The position numbers were made by a program, and so were the translations under genes. Under the pieces are notes generated by a model. That model did no database searches. It was not told the DNA's origin and saw only the letters and a program-made list of their open reading frames with translations. Positions 8,376 to 17,074 of a stretch of 58,486 nt of DNA are shown piece by piece; the first letter of the stretch is position 1; each line of letters opens with the position of its first letter. Source of the stretch: an uncultured Eubacteriales bacterium (GTDB taxonomy: Bacteria; Bacillota; Clostridia; Lachnospirales; Lachnospiraceae); assembly GCA_900314555.1 (NCBI GenBank), contig OMVQ01000056.1:1-58486 (forward strand). Reading direction: 5' to 3'.

Positions 8376-8720
8376 TTAATCTAAATTGTCATATAGAAGC
8401 CCTTCCTCGTCCGGGTCTCCATACTCTTTTACATCTGTTTCATAACCGGGATCATCTTCCAAATGGATAATTGCTTCTTGGGGCTGTTTGCGTTTTCTAT
8501 ATGGACAACCTCTGCACTCAACACCGGCAATCTCCTCTACAGTCACACCGAGTGCACTCGCAATCCTATTCAAAATCTCATTCTTAGGAATCCTGCTCCC
8601 GTTTTCATACTGAGCAATTCTCACATCTCCCCTGTTTGGAAAACCTGCAAGCTCTCCCAGTTCTCTCAAAGTTAAATGTCTTTCCTTTCGGAACATTCTA
8701 ATCTTCTGCCCGATTGTCAT
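8376..8720 (-). CDS. XRE-family regulator with C-terminal CxxCPYRK motif
   Basis: Residues 1-60 of this 114-residue protein form an XRE-type helix-turn-helix (TIGQKIRMFRKERHLTLREL, then GSRIPKNEILNRIASAL). After the domain comes CRGCPYRKRKQ, then an acidic tail rich in Asp and Glu. It starts with an ATGA overlap with the upstream gene, so the two are probably coupled. Likely a DNA-binding regulator of the ICE, target unknown. The cysteine pair could bind a metal. A longer 5' extension of the frame runs through the neighbour and was rejected. Confidence 0.78.
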   Translation of the reverse strand: MTIGQKIRMFRKERHLTLRELGELAGFPNRGDVRIAQYENGSRIPKNEILNRIASALGVTVEEIAGVECRGCPYRKRKQPQEAIIHLEDDPGYETDVKEYGDPDEEGLLYDNLD

Positions 8721-8956
8721 TGACGCACCTTCTTTCTGTATGGACATTCCCGACAAGGCACAGGGCATAAAATTTCCAGCGGAACCCATAATTCCTCTGC
8801 TATCCTTTTCAGCTTATCAAGATCCGGAAAACCTTTATCCTGTTCAAATCCTGAGATAACTCGTTCTCCATCACATCCAAAACCGCATCTTCTCCCCAGT
8901 TCTTCTCTGCTGAAGCCTCGCCTTTCCCGATATTCCTTTATCTTTTCTCCAACCAA
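8717..8956 (-). CDS. small XRE-family regulator, also with CxxCPYRK motif
   Basis: This 79-residue protein is little more than an XRE-type DNA-binding domain (GEKIKEYRERRGFSREELGR, then DLDKLKRIAEEL) ending in CPVPCRECPYRKK. The shared ending with the next gene points to a duplication or a heteromeric pair. The start is a TTG with GGAGG seven bases upstream. That ribosome binding site directly follows the T-tract of the hairpin at 8969-9007, so expression probably depends on read-through from the adhesin gene. Confidence 0.7.
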   Translation of the reverse strand: MVGEKIKEYRERRGFSREELGRRCGFGCDGERVISGFEQDKGFPDLDKLKRIAEELWVPLEILCPVPCRECPYRKKVRQ

Positions 8957-8968
8957 AGCTATCCCTCC

Positions 8969-9007
8969 AAAAAAATTAGAGGTGTAAGCTATTACGGCCT
9001 ACACCTC
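8969..9007 (-). terminator. intrinsic terminator or attenuator after the adhesin gene
   Basis: On the minus strand GAGGTGTA and TACACCTC (8979-8986 with 9000-9007) form an eight-base stem followed by TAATTTTTTT. It lies just after the adhesin stop. The GGAGG of the next gene abuts the T-tract, leaving no room for a promoter, so it may act as a partial terminator. Confidence 0.8.
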
Positions 9008-9020
9008 ATATAGATGATAC

Positions 9021-12000
9021 TTATTCAGTTACTTCATCCTCTTCCTTCTTTTTCCAGAAGAAAGCACCTGCTCCTGCTAACATTGCAGCCAGACCAAGTC
9101 CGGCAAAAAGCCAAGGATTGAAGTTATCCCCGGTCTGTGGAAGCTTCGGTTCTGTAGGCTTGTTAGTAATATTCAGTGTATAAGTCACAACCTCAGGGGC
9201 TGCATCGTCATACTGTAATACCACCTCGTGAACAGTCTCATCAAGGATATACCCTTCTGCAGCCTTAGTCTCGACCACATAATACTTGATATCCTCCACG
9301 AACTCGCCATCCTTGAATACACCAATCGGAAGCTCTCCGGATTCCGCATGACCGTTCTTGTCAGTCACAAGTTTTTCAATCACATTGCCATCTTTGTCAC
9401 GGATTTCAAACTCTACTCCGGCAATACCCTTCTTGGTATACTCGTCAGTCTTATCAATGATAATCTTTCCGTTCACAAGCTCATCCTTCATGGATACCTT
9501 CTGAATTTCCTTTGTCTCAGTCACCTCAAACTCCACATCATTTGCAATTCTGTATCCATAAGGGGCAATCTCTTCCCTTAAGATATACTTGCCAACAGGA
9601 ATTCTGTCGATGACATGAACTGTTCCATCGGACTCCCAGCTGTAAACCACATTTCCATTAGCATCAATAATGGAAAGCTTTGCTCCCTTAAGCTCATGCT
9701 CTCCGGTAATATCAGTCTTGGAAATTTCAAGCTTGGTAGGATAGTTTTCAAATTCTGCCTCAAATTCAATTACTTCCACATCATCACCCTGATAAGAAGC
9801 ATCCACATCAAAGCATTTATCAGACTTCACATATCCTGCAGGAGCTTCCATTTCCTTCACATAGTACTGTCCAAGAGGAAGGTCTGAAATAAAGGTTACT
9901 GTTCCGTCAGCTCCTGTTACTGCTTTTTCAATGAAAGTATCAGCTGCTACAATCAGTCTGCCATCAGCATCGAAAATATCTTCCTTTGCATATAAGCCGA
10001 ATACAGCTCCCTCAAGAGACTTCTTCGTCTCGGCATCCTTCTTGATAACAGTAATCTGCACCTTCTGTCTCTCATTGGTTACATCCATACCTGCATATAC
10101 CACTTTGGTATTCTGGTCGATATAGGAAAGTTCTGCTTCGATTGGTGTACTGTCAAGCACAAATCCCTCGATAGTTGCAGTCTCAACAAGGTAGTACTTG
10201 CCAAGCGGTAAATCGCTAATCATGGCAATTCCTTTGTCATTTGTGACAATGGTTGCAACAAGCTCATCAGCCTCATAATATACAGTGTCAAGACCATCCG
10301 GACTTACAATGTCCTCTCTTGCATAAACCTCAAAGGTGACGCCTGCAAGAGATTTCTTGAAGTAATCGAATACAAAGTCATACCACTTACCTTTTACAAG
10401 GTTAATGTCTGTCAGGAACTCTCCATCCTTGTTGATGATGATTGACCCGGTAGGAACCTCATCCTTCATAACAACGCTCTGGATTTCCTCCGTATCCTCT
10501 ACAGTGAAGGTTACATCCGAAGCCTTAAGGTATCCGTAAGGAGCAAATTCCTCACGAAGCACATAAGATTCACCTACTACAAGCTTCTTAATCACATGCG
10601 CTTCCCCTGCCTTGGATGTCCAGGTATCAACCACATTTCCGTCCTTATCAAGAACAGTCAGTGTTGCACCGGAAAGCTCTGCACCACTTGTAATATCTTC
10701 CTTCGTAAATTCAAAAGTTGTAGGCATATTATGGAAGGTTGCTATAATTGTTGCATACTTCACTTCCTGTCCCTGATATTCTGCATCAAATTCAATCACA
10801 TCATCGCATGATACATATCCGGCAGGTGCCTTGATTTCCTTCGCATAGTAATGACCCAAAGGATAATCCTTTACGAACTGGATATCACCGTTTGCATCAG
10901 ATACTGCTACCTCAAGTAAAGTATCTTTCTCTACGATTACCTTACCATCCACATTTACAATATCCTCCGCTGCATATAAGCCAAACTCAGCACCGGAAAC
11001 CGGCAACCCGGTCTCTCCATCCAGTTTTGCTACGGATAAATCAACCTTCTGTCTGTCATTTGCGAATGTCAGACTTTCCCTGATAACAGGAGTCTTATCA
11101 TCCACATATACGAAAGTTACATACTGCTCTTCTTTGTTCAGTACATACCCGTAAGGAGCTTCCACTTCTACTACCCTGTACTTTCCAAGAGGAAGGTCTG
11201 AAACTTTTGCTTTTCCGTCCTCCCCGGTTACAACAGTTGCAACCAGATCACCTTCTGCATAATACTTGTTTCGGTTTCCGTTCTCATCTGTCTGCATATC
11301 TGCTGTGTAAATATCCTCAGCTGCATAGATTTCAAACTTCGCACCGGCAAGGGAACCTTCTTTATAAACAAATTCCTTATCTTCGGAATCTGCAAATAAG
11401 CCGCCCTTATATGCATCCAGTACCTCACCCTTCTTCTCAATTATAAGCTCACCCACAGCAGGAGCATTTTCATACTCTACAGTAATGATTGCTTCGTAAG
11501 TGTCAGGGTCCACTTCGTAGAAAGTATCAGTATCCACTTTTACTTCCACATAGTTTTCATTGAGCACATATCCAAAAGGAGCTGCCACTTCTTCAATACG
11601 ATAATTACCAAGAGGTAATACATCAGGCAAAATCAAATCTCCATCTGCATCAGTAAAGAATGAAGTATGGACTTTCTTGGACGGGTAAGTGGTAATCATC
11701 TCCACATACTTATTGGTGTCCATATTGAAAATCTTAAACTCTGTGTTAGGAATAAGAACCGTCATTTTGGTATCTGCATCCTTCTTAATCACACGAAGCT
11801 TTGCTGTAAACTCTCTGTCCACAAACACTCTCCAGACCTGCGGCTCTGTCGGATGATTCTCCGTAACATGAACCTCAAATGGCTTGATTGTCTCCATGTT
11901 ATGAGGAGTTACTGTCTCAATTACCACATAAGTTCCATAAGGGATAGGAATGGTTACCAGATGTCCCTTTTCATCTGTGAAAAGCTGTGTCTCTCCATTT

Positions 12001-14399
12001 GCACCAATTACAACAGGAGTTGCACTGTCAAAATCATAACCGCCATCTTCTTTTACGGATAAAGATGACTTAAGGTAAGCTGTAAAGCCTGCCTTTTCAA
12101 GTAATGGAGCTTCTGTATCATCTCCATTATCAGATACCTTAATCAACTGGAATGGCTGCTTCATAACCTGCTCTTTGGAAGTTGTGCTTCTAGATACCTC
12201 CGCAACAAGATCGCCTTCATAATCGCAGACTACATCATGCTCTTCCTCATCTAAAAGATATCCTTCCGGCGGAGTGATTTCCTTTACATAGTAATTTCCA
12301 AGATAAAGGTTATTCACTTCCGCATCGCCATTGGCATCCGTTGTCATGGTAGCTACCAAATCGTTCGCTTTAAATACGACTCCGGTTGCTCCGTCCGGAT
12401 GCATGATATCATCACGGGCATACAAACCGTAAACTGCTCCTTCTAAGGTAGCATCTCCCTGTGGTACTGGAAGACCTGTTTCCTTATCCACCTTGAAGAT
12501 ATGAATCTTTGCAGTGGTTCTGTCATTTACAAACTCATGGCTAAAAGTAGCCTTAGCTGTAGTCTCTGACAGGTAATTGAAGTTGAAGCTATAGACATCG
12601 CTGCTGTTTCTCACATATCCATAAGGAGCCTGTGACTCAGAAATATAGTAGCTGTTTGCAATCGGTAAATCCAAAGAGTATGCTGCCTTACCATCCTCAC
12701 CTGTAGTGACTGTCTGCAATGCAGTACCTTTGGTAACGATAACCTGACCTGTATAGTTTTTGATATCATTACCAGCGTATAAAGTGTATTTACCGCCATC
12801 TAACGGATTAGCAGTATCAGAGTCTTTTTTTAATACAGAAACCTCTGCCTTCTGTCTTGTATTCTGAATGGTTGCTGATTCATACTGCACTTCCACATTC
12901 TGGTCCTTGTACTCAATATTCACTGGCACGGGAGTAGTGTTGATGGTATATCCATCAATGCTCTTTGTTTCCGTTACCACATAAGAACCAAGATGAAGGT
13001 CTGTAAGAACAACCAGACCGTCAGAACCTGTTACAAGGTTTTCTGCAATCAAATCTCCCTTACTGTAAACCTTTGTACCATCTGCCTTATAGATATCAGC
13101 ACCGGCAGTCACCTTAAATGTTGCTCCCGGCAATTTCTTTACTTCATAAGTAAAGTTACTTCCATTCCATCCGGTAAGTACCTCACCTTCCTTGTAAATA
13201 GTCAGTGCTCCAAGCTGCTCCTTATCAGTTGCAGTAAAGGAAGTTGTCTGACCTGCCTTAACAGTAAGTGTGTGTACCTTTCCGCTAATCACATAACCCT
13301 TCGGAGCCTGAATCTCCTTCACATAATAAGTTCCAGCTACAAGTGCCTTGGAAGTAGCTGTACCATCACTTCCGGTAGTAATTGTGTCTACCTTATTGGT
13401 GCAGGCACTGTCAGTATAGATACCATACTTTGCACCGGAAAGCTTTACACCACTTTCCTCGTCCTGCTTGGTAATCTTTCCATAACCGATATTCTCAGTC
13501 TTGACCTTGAAATACGCTGACACCGGGTCTGCTGATGGCTTCTCAGAAATAAACTCCTGATAACCGGACTTTCCGGTAAGCCAGAACACGCAGCTTGATG
13601 TTGTTTCCACAACTCCTGCTGTTGAATTCATGGTTGCCGTGGTAGCTGTTGTATTCACAGATGTTGTGTGAATCGTAACGCTGTTACCACTTTTCTCTAC
13701 AGAATATCCACTGAGGGAAATGTCGAAATTTGACAACACGCCATTGGAATCGTTTAGGGTTGTTTCAAATCTCTTATTACCCTCATTCCACTTCAATTCA
13801 TAAGTGGTTGCTCCACTCTTGGTTGCGCTTGCGAAACTTGGTCTTGTAGCATAATAGGATGCACTGATATTGTTCTTAAGCGTTGTATAGTAAGCGTAAG
13901 AATTGGTCGGATTAGGTGCTGATGCACATAACTTATTAGCTGCAGAATCATCGGAACCTGTTCCAAAAAGATTTGCCACAATCGCCCATACCATTGCCTG
14001 TGTTGCAATATACTGGTCGCACTGATCATTGCTTGGTGCTGTAGCTGAGTTACATCCATATCCAAAGTACAGACAGTATGCAAGCTGTTTTTCCTGTGCT
14101 GCTGATAAACTCGTGCTCGGATTATCATAGCTGTTCATAAGCTGACCACCATCAGCCGCCAGTCCAAAATTCATACAGTAAGCTGCATTGCCATCAATCA
14201 TAGAGTACAAAATCTTACCATGATTGTAGCCTGCCTTTAACTCACTTACCTCCCCGGTATTCTTTACAGAAGCATTCCAGAAGGCAATATTCGCACTCGG
14301 ACTTGCTGCAAATGCAGTTGTTCCGTTAGAGAACAATGTGGTGAACATCGTAAGAACAGCAAGAAAACCTGCCATAAATCTTCTAAACTTTTGTTTCAC
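9021..14399 (-). CDS. LPXTG-anchored thioester-domain adhesin with about 13 Cna-B-like repeats
   Basis: This 1,792-residue surface protein has a signal peptide (1-31, cut after AFA), a thioester-type head (about 35-300) with YCMNF (Cys75), TQAMVW (133-138) and a candidate partner Gln281 in GYQEF. A shaft of about 13 Cna-B/SpaA-type domains of 75-120 residues follows, with recurring GxxFGLYAxEDI and LPLGKYxVxExxAPxGY elements. It ends in LPQTG, a hydrophobic helix and a basic-acidic tail, the sortase signal. Such heads bind host ligands covalently in streptococci, and the shaft domains are usually stabilised by Lys-Asn isopeptide bonds. On an ICE it could mediate host attachment or donor-recipient contact. 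The start is GTG, eight bases after AGGAGG. Confidence 0.93.
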   Translation of the reverse strand: MKQKFRRFMAGFLAVLTMFTTLFSNGTTAFAASPSANIAFWNASVKNTGEVSELKAGYNHGKILYSMIDGNAAYCMNFGLAADGGQLMNSYDNPSTSLSAAQEKQLAYCLYFGYGCNSATAPSNDQCDQYIATQAMVWAIVANLFGTGSDDSAANKLCASAPNPTNSYAYYTTLKNNISASYYATRPSFASATKSGATTYELKWNEGNKRFETTLNDSNGVLSNFDISLSGYSVEKSGNSVTIHTTSVNTTATTATMNSTAGVVETTSSCVFWLTGKSGYQEFISEKPSADPVSAYFKVKTENIGYGKITKQDEESGVKLSGAKYGIYTDSACTNKVDTITTGSDGTATSKALVAGTYYVKEIQAPKGYVISGKVHTLTVKAGQTTSFTATDKEQLGALTIYKEGEVLTGWNGSNFTYEVKKLPGATFKVTAGADIYKADGTKVYSKGDLIAENLVTGSDGLVVLTDLHLGSYVVTETKSIDGYTINTTPVPVNIEYKDQNVEVQYESATIQNTRQKAEVSVLKKDSDTANPLDGGKYTLYAGNDIKNYTGQVIVTKGTALQTVTTGEDGKAAYSLDLPIANSYYISESQAPYGYVRNSSDVYSFNFNYLSETTAKATFSHEFVNDRTTAKIHIFKVDKETGLPVPQGDATLEGAVYGLYARDDIMHPDGATGVVFKANDLVATMTTDANGDAEVNNLYLGNYYVKEITPPEGYLLDEEEHDVVCDYEGDLVAEVSRSTTSKEQVMKQPFQLIKVSDNGDDTEAPLLEKAGFTAYLKSSLSVKEDGGYDFDSATPVVIGANGETQLFTDEKGHLVTIPIPYGTYVVIETVTPHNMETIKPFEVHVTENHPTEPQVWRVFVDREFTAKLRVIKKDADTKMTVLIPNTEFKIFNMDTNKYVEMITTYPSKKVHTSFFTDADGDLILPDVLPLGNYRIEEVAAPFGYVLNENYVEVKVDTDTFYEVDPDTYEAIITVEYENAPAVGELIIEKKGEVLDAYKGGLFADSEDKEFVYKEGSLAGAKFEIYAAEDIYTADMQTDENGNRNKYYAEGDLVATVVTGEDGKAKVSDLPLGKYRVVEVEAPYGYVLNKEEQYVTFVYVDDKTPVIRESLTFANDRQKVDLSVAKLDGETGLPVSGAEFGLYAAEDIVNVDGKVIVEKDTLLEVAVSDANGDIQFVKDYPLGHYYAKEIKAPAGYVSCDDVIEFDAEYQGQEVKYATIIATFHNMPTTFEFTKEDITSGAELSGATLTVLDKDGNVVDTWTSKAGEAHVIKKLVVGESYVLREEFAPYGYLKASDVTFTVEDTEEIQSVVMKDEVPTGSIIINKDGEFLTDINLVKGKWYDFVFDYFKKSLAGVTFEVYAREDIVSPDGLDTVYYEADELVATIVTNDKGIAMISDLPLGKYYLVETATIEGFVLDSTPIEAELSYIDQNTKVVYAGMDVTNERQKVQITVIKKDAETKKSLEGAVFGLYAKEDIFDADGRLIVAADTFIEKAVTGADGTVTFISDLPLGQYYVKEMEAPAGYVKSDKCFDVDASYQGDDVEVIEFEAEFENYPTKLEISKTDITGEHELKGAKLSIIDANGNVVYSWESDGTVHVIDRIPVGKYILREEIAPYGYRIANDVEFEVTETKEIQKVSMKDELVNGKIIIDKTDEYTKKGIAGVEFEIRDKDGNVIEKLVTDKNGHAESGELPIGVFKDGEFVEDIKYYVVETKAAEGYILDETVHEVVLQYDDAAPEVVTYTLNITNKPTEPKLPQTGDNFNPWLFAGLGLAAMLAGAGAFFWKKKEEDEVTE

Positions 14400-14426
14400 T
14401 TTTCATTCCTCCTTAAAAATGGGCAC

Positions 14427-14455
14427 AAAAAAAGCAGGTCACTTTCATGGCCTGC
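14427..14455 (-). terminator. intrinsic terminator or attenuator before the adhesin gene
   Basis: On the minus strand GCAGGCCA and TGACCTGC form a stem with one mismatch, followed by seven T. Only about 34 bases separate the T-tract from the adhesin GTG, and they hold the AGGAGG site but no promoter. The adhesin is therefore probably transcribed only by read-through from the lipoprotein gene. Confidence 0.7.
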
Positions 14456-14476
14456 AACTTTTGTTTTGTTTATTTG

Positions 14477-15247
14477 TTATCTGAGACATCGGAACTCATA
14501 GAAGTCAGTTCCATTTCTGGAGTACACACCCGCATATACCACATTGAACACCGGATTACTTTCCAAAAGAAGCATATCCGCTATGTAAGTTGCAATAGCG
14601 TCTTCACTTCTTAATGGCTGTCCGGAAGTCGTACTGGCTATATTTAAGTCAGTTTCCACAAACACACTGTAGTAGCTGCTCTCCAAACCATCATAGGGAT
14701 AATACTCGTTATACTCTTCCTGCGTAATTCTGCCCTCTGCCAAGGCATTTGCAAGGTTATCCTGCGTAGTAATCATACCTCCTGCCTGACACTTTGCAAT
14801 GGCAAGTGATACCACAGTACCCGGATTGTATCCTGCTGGTGTATATTCCGGCTCCGGGGTTGGCTCTGGTGTCGGTTCAGGTGTTGGAGTTGGCTCCGGT
14901 GTCTGAACCGGGGACTGTGTTTCCTCCCTTTGCTCTGTGGATGCAGGTGTTTCTTCTCTTTGTTCTGTCTGATTCTCTCTGTTTTCAGAAACAGGCTGAT
15001 TTTCAGTATCATCCTTTACAGGAGCTTCACTGCTTTCATCTTCATCCTTATTGCTTTGGAACTCTGTTTCGTTTTCAGAAGAGCTTTCCACCTTACTTTC
15101 TTCTGCAATAACCGGCTCCTTGCTTTCCTCTGTCTCTTTTGTTTCTTCATTGCTGATATCTGCTTCCGTCATTTCATTCACTGTGGAATTACAGCCAGCT
15201 AATGTCAAAACTGCTACGGATAAAAGAATAATAAATAATCTCTTCAT
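14477..15247 (-). CDS. ICE lipoprotein with acidic and TPEP-repeat spacer
   Basis: The 256-residue protein starts MKRLFIILLSVAVLTLAGC, a clear lipoprotein signal with lipobox LAGC. Next is an acidic, Ser/Thr/Glu-rich stretch (about 25-120), then TPEP-type proline repeats (about 118-138) that would act as a rigid spacer. The last 115 residues look folded (NPGTVVSLAIAKCQAGGM, then EYNEYYPYDG) with two cysteines; I do not recognise the fold. The layout suggests a domain held away from the membrane through the wall, perhaps for surface or entry exclusion, which is only inference. The second in-frame ATG was chosen because it opens the signal peptide. Confidence 0.72.
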   Translation of the reverse strand: MKRLFIILLSVAVLTLAGCNSTVNEMTEADISNEETKETEESKEPVIAEESKVESSSENETEFQSNKDEDESSEAPVKDDTENQPVSENRENQTEQREETPASTEQREETQSPVQTPEPTPTPEPTPEPTPEPEYTPAGYNPGTVVSLAIAKCQAGGMITTQDNLANALAEGRITQEEYNEYYPYDGLESSYYSVFVETDLNIASTTSGQPLRSEDAIATYIADMLLLESNPVFNVVYAGVYSRNGTDFYEFRCLR

Positions 15248-15387
15248 AATATCACCCATCCCTTTCCGTAAGAGGGATAGGCTAATGTGTTCCGTGCCTG
15301 TCCACTCTTACTGTGTGAACATTTCTATTTACACGGGACACATACCTTGGGTCTGTCCCGTACTCGATGCATACTACTCTCCTTCCA

Positions 15388-15465
15388 TTATACACATATC
15401 TTCTTCATTCTGAAGAAATATTGTACCAATCTCCGGTTCTTTCGGTAATTTGCAAATGTCTTCAT
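15388..15465 (-). CDS. possible 25-residue basic micro-protein
   Basis: A 25-codon frame (MKTFANYRKNRRLVQYFFRM and five more residues) starts nine bases after a strong AGGAAGGAGG, 15 bp after the 58-residue gene upstream. It is rich in Arg, Lys and aromatic residues. The strong ribosome binding site is the main reason to list it. A still shorter frame of 15 codons (15325-15372, MHRVRDRPKVCVPCK) follows with its own GGAAGGAG. Either may be translated or be part of a leader. The remaining stretch to the lipoprotein gene holds an eight-base inverted repeat (15333-15340 with 15354-15361). Confidence 0.35.
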   Translation of the reverse strand: MKTFANYRKNRRLVQYFFRMKKICV

Positions 15466-15480
15466 GTTACCGCCTCCTTC

Positions 15481-15657
15481 CTATGGTGTTCCTGCTCTCA
15501 CAAATGCGAGGAACAGTCTGCCGACAAGTCCTAACAGCAAGAGGAAGACCTTTGCCACATTTAGGACCAACTGCAACGCATTTAATATCAGCCATGCGAT
15601 TGCTTTCAATATAGCTACTAATACATTGCCAAATCCGGCTAAAAATCTTCCTGCCAT
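15481..15657 (-). CDS. small hydrophobic protein (58 aa)
   Basis: A 58-residue frame begins MAGRFLAGFGNVLVAILKAI and is hydrophobic almost throughout, with positive charges at about 18, 36, 47 and 54. It would form one or two membrane-associated helices. GGAGG lies seven bases before the ATG, and the gene fits between the ParR-type gene and the next strong ribosome binding site with no wasted space. I know no function; small membrane proteins at this place are common in related ICEs. Confidence 0.6.
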   Translation of the reverse strand: MAGRFLAGFGNVLVAILKAIAWLILNALQLVLNVAKVFLLLLGLVGRLFLAFVRAGTP

Positions 15658-15659
15658 TC

Positions 15660-16094
15660 CTATTCCTCCATTCCATCCATCAAATAGCTTAATGCATAAT
15701 CTGAAATCGTATCATCATCCTGCGGTTCTTCTTCCTCTTTCTGAGAATCCATCCGGGTTCGTGAAATATAGGATGCAGTTTCTGCTTCATCCTTTGCGCC
15801 TAAGCTGATTCGAATGATTTCATCCTTTGCGGCACTGACTGCTGCATCAATCATCTGCCTCTTAAGATTCTCAAGCTCGGTTCTCGTAACATATTCCTGC
15901 TCGTCTCTGGATACTGTCACAAAAGCTTCCTTACCAAAATGGTCGATATAATACTCTGCCGCATCAATCAGAAACTGGCTCTTTGACTTACATACATCCG
16001 GACTCAATCCTGCGAGAACTTCATTGACCTTTCGATGTTGAGGATTCTTAATATTAAATCTGCAAGTATGCTTTACAATATGCTCTAATGACAT
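15660..16094 (-). CDS. ParR-like partner of the ParM-type ATPase
   Basis: This 144-residue protein opens with MSLEHIVKHTCRFNIKNPQH and a helix pair (DVCKSKSQFLIDAAEYYIDH) that fits a ribbon-helix-helix DNA-binding domain. The C-terminal half is acidic and probably flexible. Its position 12 bp after a ParM-type gene is the typical parMR order, in which ParR binds the centromere and caps the ParM filament. The sequence itself is not strongly diagnostic, so the name leans on context. The ATG chosen is eight bases after GGAGG. Confidence 0.65.
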   Translation of the reverse strand: MSLEHIVKHTCRFNIKNPQHRKVNEVLAGLSPDVCKSKSQFLIDAAEYYIDHFGKEAFVTVSRDEQEYVTRTELENLKRQMIDAAVSAAKDEIIRISLGAKDEAETASYISRTRMDSQKEEEEPQDDDTISDYALSYLMDGMEE

Positions 16095-16106
16095 CCTATC
16101 CACCTC

Positions 16107-17027
16107 CTATGCCAGCTTTTTCATCTTTCTGAGAGCCATCATTGCCAACTGTTCATAGCCCTTGGCATTTGCCTTAACATCCAGAATATAAGTAATATTG
16201 CTCTGTGAAAGTCCTCCAAACAGTTTCATAACTGATGCTCCGCCCCCTACAAATACAATGGGTGTTGTAGATAAGTTGTATCCATACTCTCTGATTGAGT
16301 TATACACCTTCTCACAAAAGGCTTCGATTTCAGCTTTCGCAATTTCATAATACTTTTTGTCAATCTCACACCTGCCAAATCTCATAATATCCTGAATAAT
16401 AGACTCATCCAGTTCACCATTCAACTGTCTTACACACTGCTCATTGATGGTTCTCATACAGGTTATCAGTCCCTTCGGAATGGTTACACATTTTGATTCG
16501 TCCGGAACCTTATCTACAACCGGCATAATATCAATCGTCCATGACCCGATATCCACTATCAAGGTTTTCTTATTGAAAGTCTGAAGCTTATCCGCAACTG
16601 CCGCATAGCATTGTGGAAATACTGCAACATTTTCAATTACCACATGATACTTAATATTCTCAAACAGAAACTCGATATCCCTTTCCGCTGTAAGATACTT
16701 TACAAAGTCAGATTTCTCACTGCCAAATCGTGTCAGTGGCAAACCTACCGCCAAGAACACCTTTGCTTCACATAAGCCCCTTCGTCTTAATTCCTTCGCA
16801 ACCGCAGCCAGAGTTAACAGATAAAATGTATCGTCCTCTGTCTTTGTGCTTTTTACTTCCTGTCTGTTGCCCCCGACCTTGTAATATCTTCCTTTATACT
16901 CGAGAACGCCATCAAATAATGCAGGCTCAGTTGTAATTTCCTTCACACCGGTAACGAATACCTGCGACGAGGTTTTTATATTACTCCAGCCGTGGTCAAT
17001 ACCAATTACTTCGATTTTGTTATTCAT
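16107..17027 (-). CDS. ParM/StbA-family actin-like ATPase
   Basis: The actin-fold signatures are present: phosphate-1 loop GIDHGWSNIKTS near residue 10, phosphate-2 loop VDIGSWTIDI near 165, and the adenosine-loop type FVGGGASVMKLF near 270. Length (306 residues) suits ParM/StbA proteins. These polymerise with ATP and push DNA copies apart through a ParR adaptor, whose candidate gene is next. On an ICE this would keep an excised, circular and perhaps replicating form in both daughter cells. The start at 17025-17027 follows AGGAGGAAGACG; the longer frame runs into the non-coding gap and was rejected. Confidence 0.85.
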   Translation of the reverse strand: MNNKIEVIGIDHGWSNIKTSSQVFVTGVKEITTEPALFDGVLEYKGRYYKVGGNRQEVKSTKTEDDTFYLLTLAAVAKELRRRGLCEAKVFLAVGLPLTRFGSEKSDFVKYLTAERDIEFLFENIKYHVVIENVAVFPQCYAAVADKLQTFNKKTLIVDIGSWTIDIMPVVDKVPDESKCVTIPKGLITCMRTINEQCVRQLNGELDESIIQDIMRFGRCEIDKKYYEIAKAEIEAFCEKVYNSIREYGYNLSTTPIVFVGGGASVMKLFGGLSQSNITYILDVKANAKGYEQLAMMALRKMKKLA

Positions 17028-17074
17028 CGTCTTCTTCCTCCTTTTCAATCTAAATCTGAATTTCATTACTGCCT

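Noticed and set aside
15467..15676. 69-residue minus-strand frame
   Set aside because: It lies in a different frame over the 58-residue hydrophobic gene, has no ribosome binding site and an unlikely composition.
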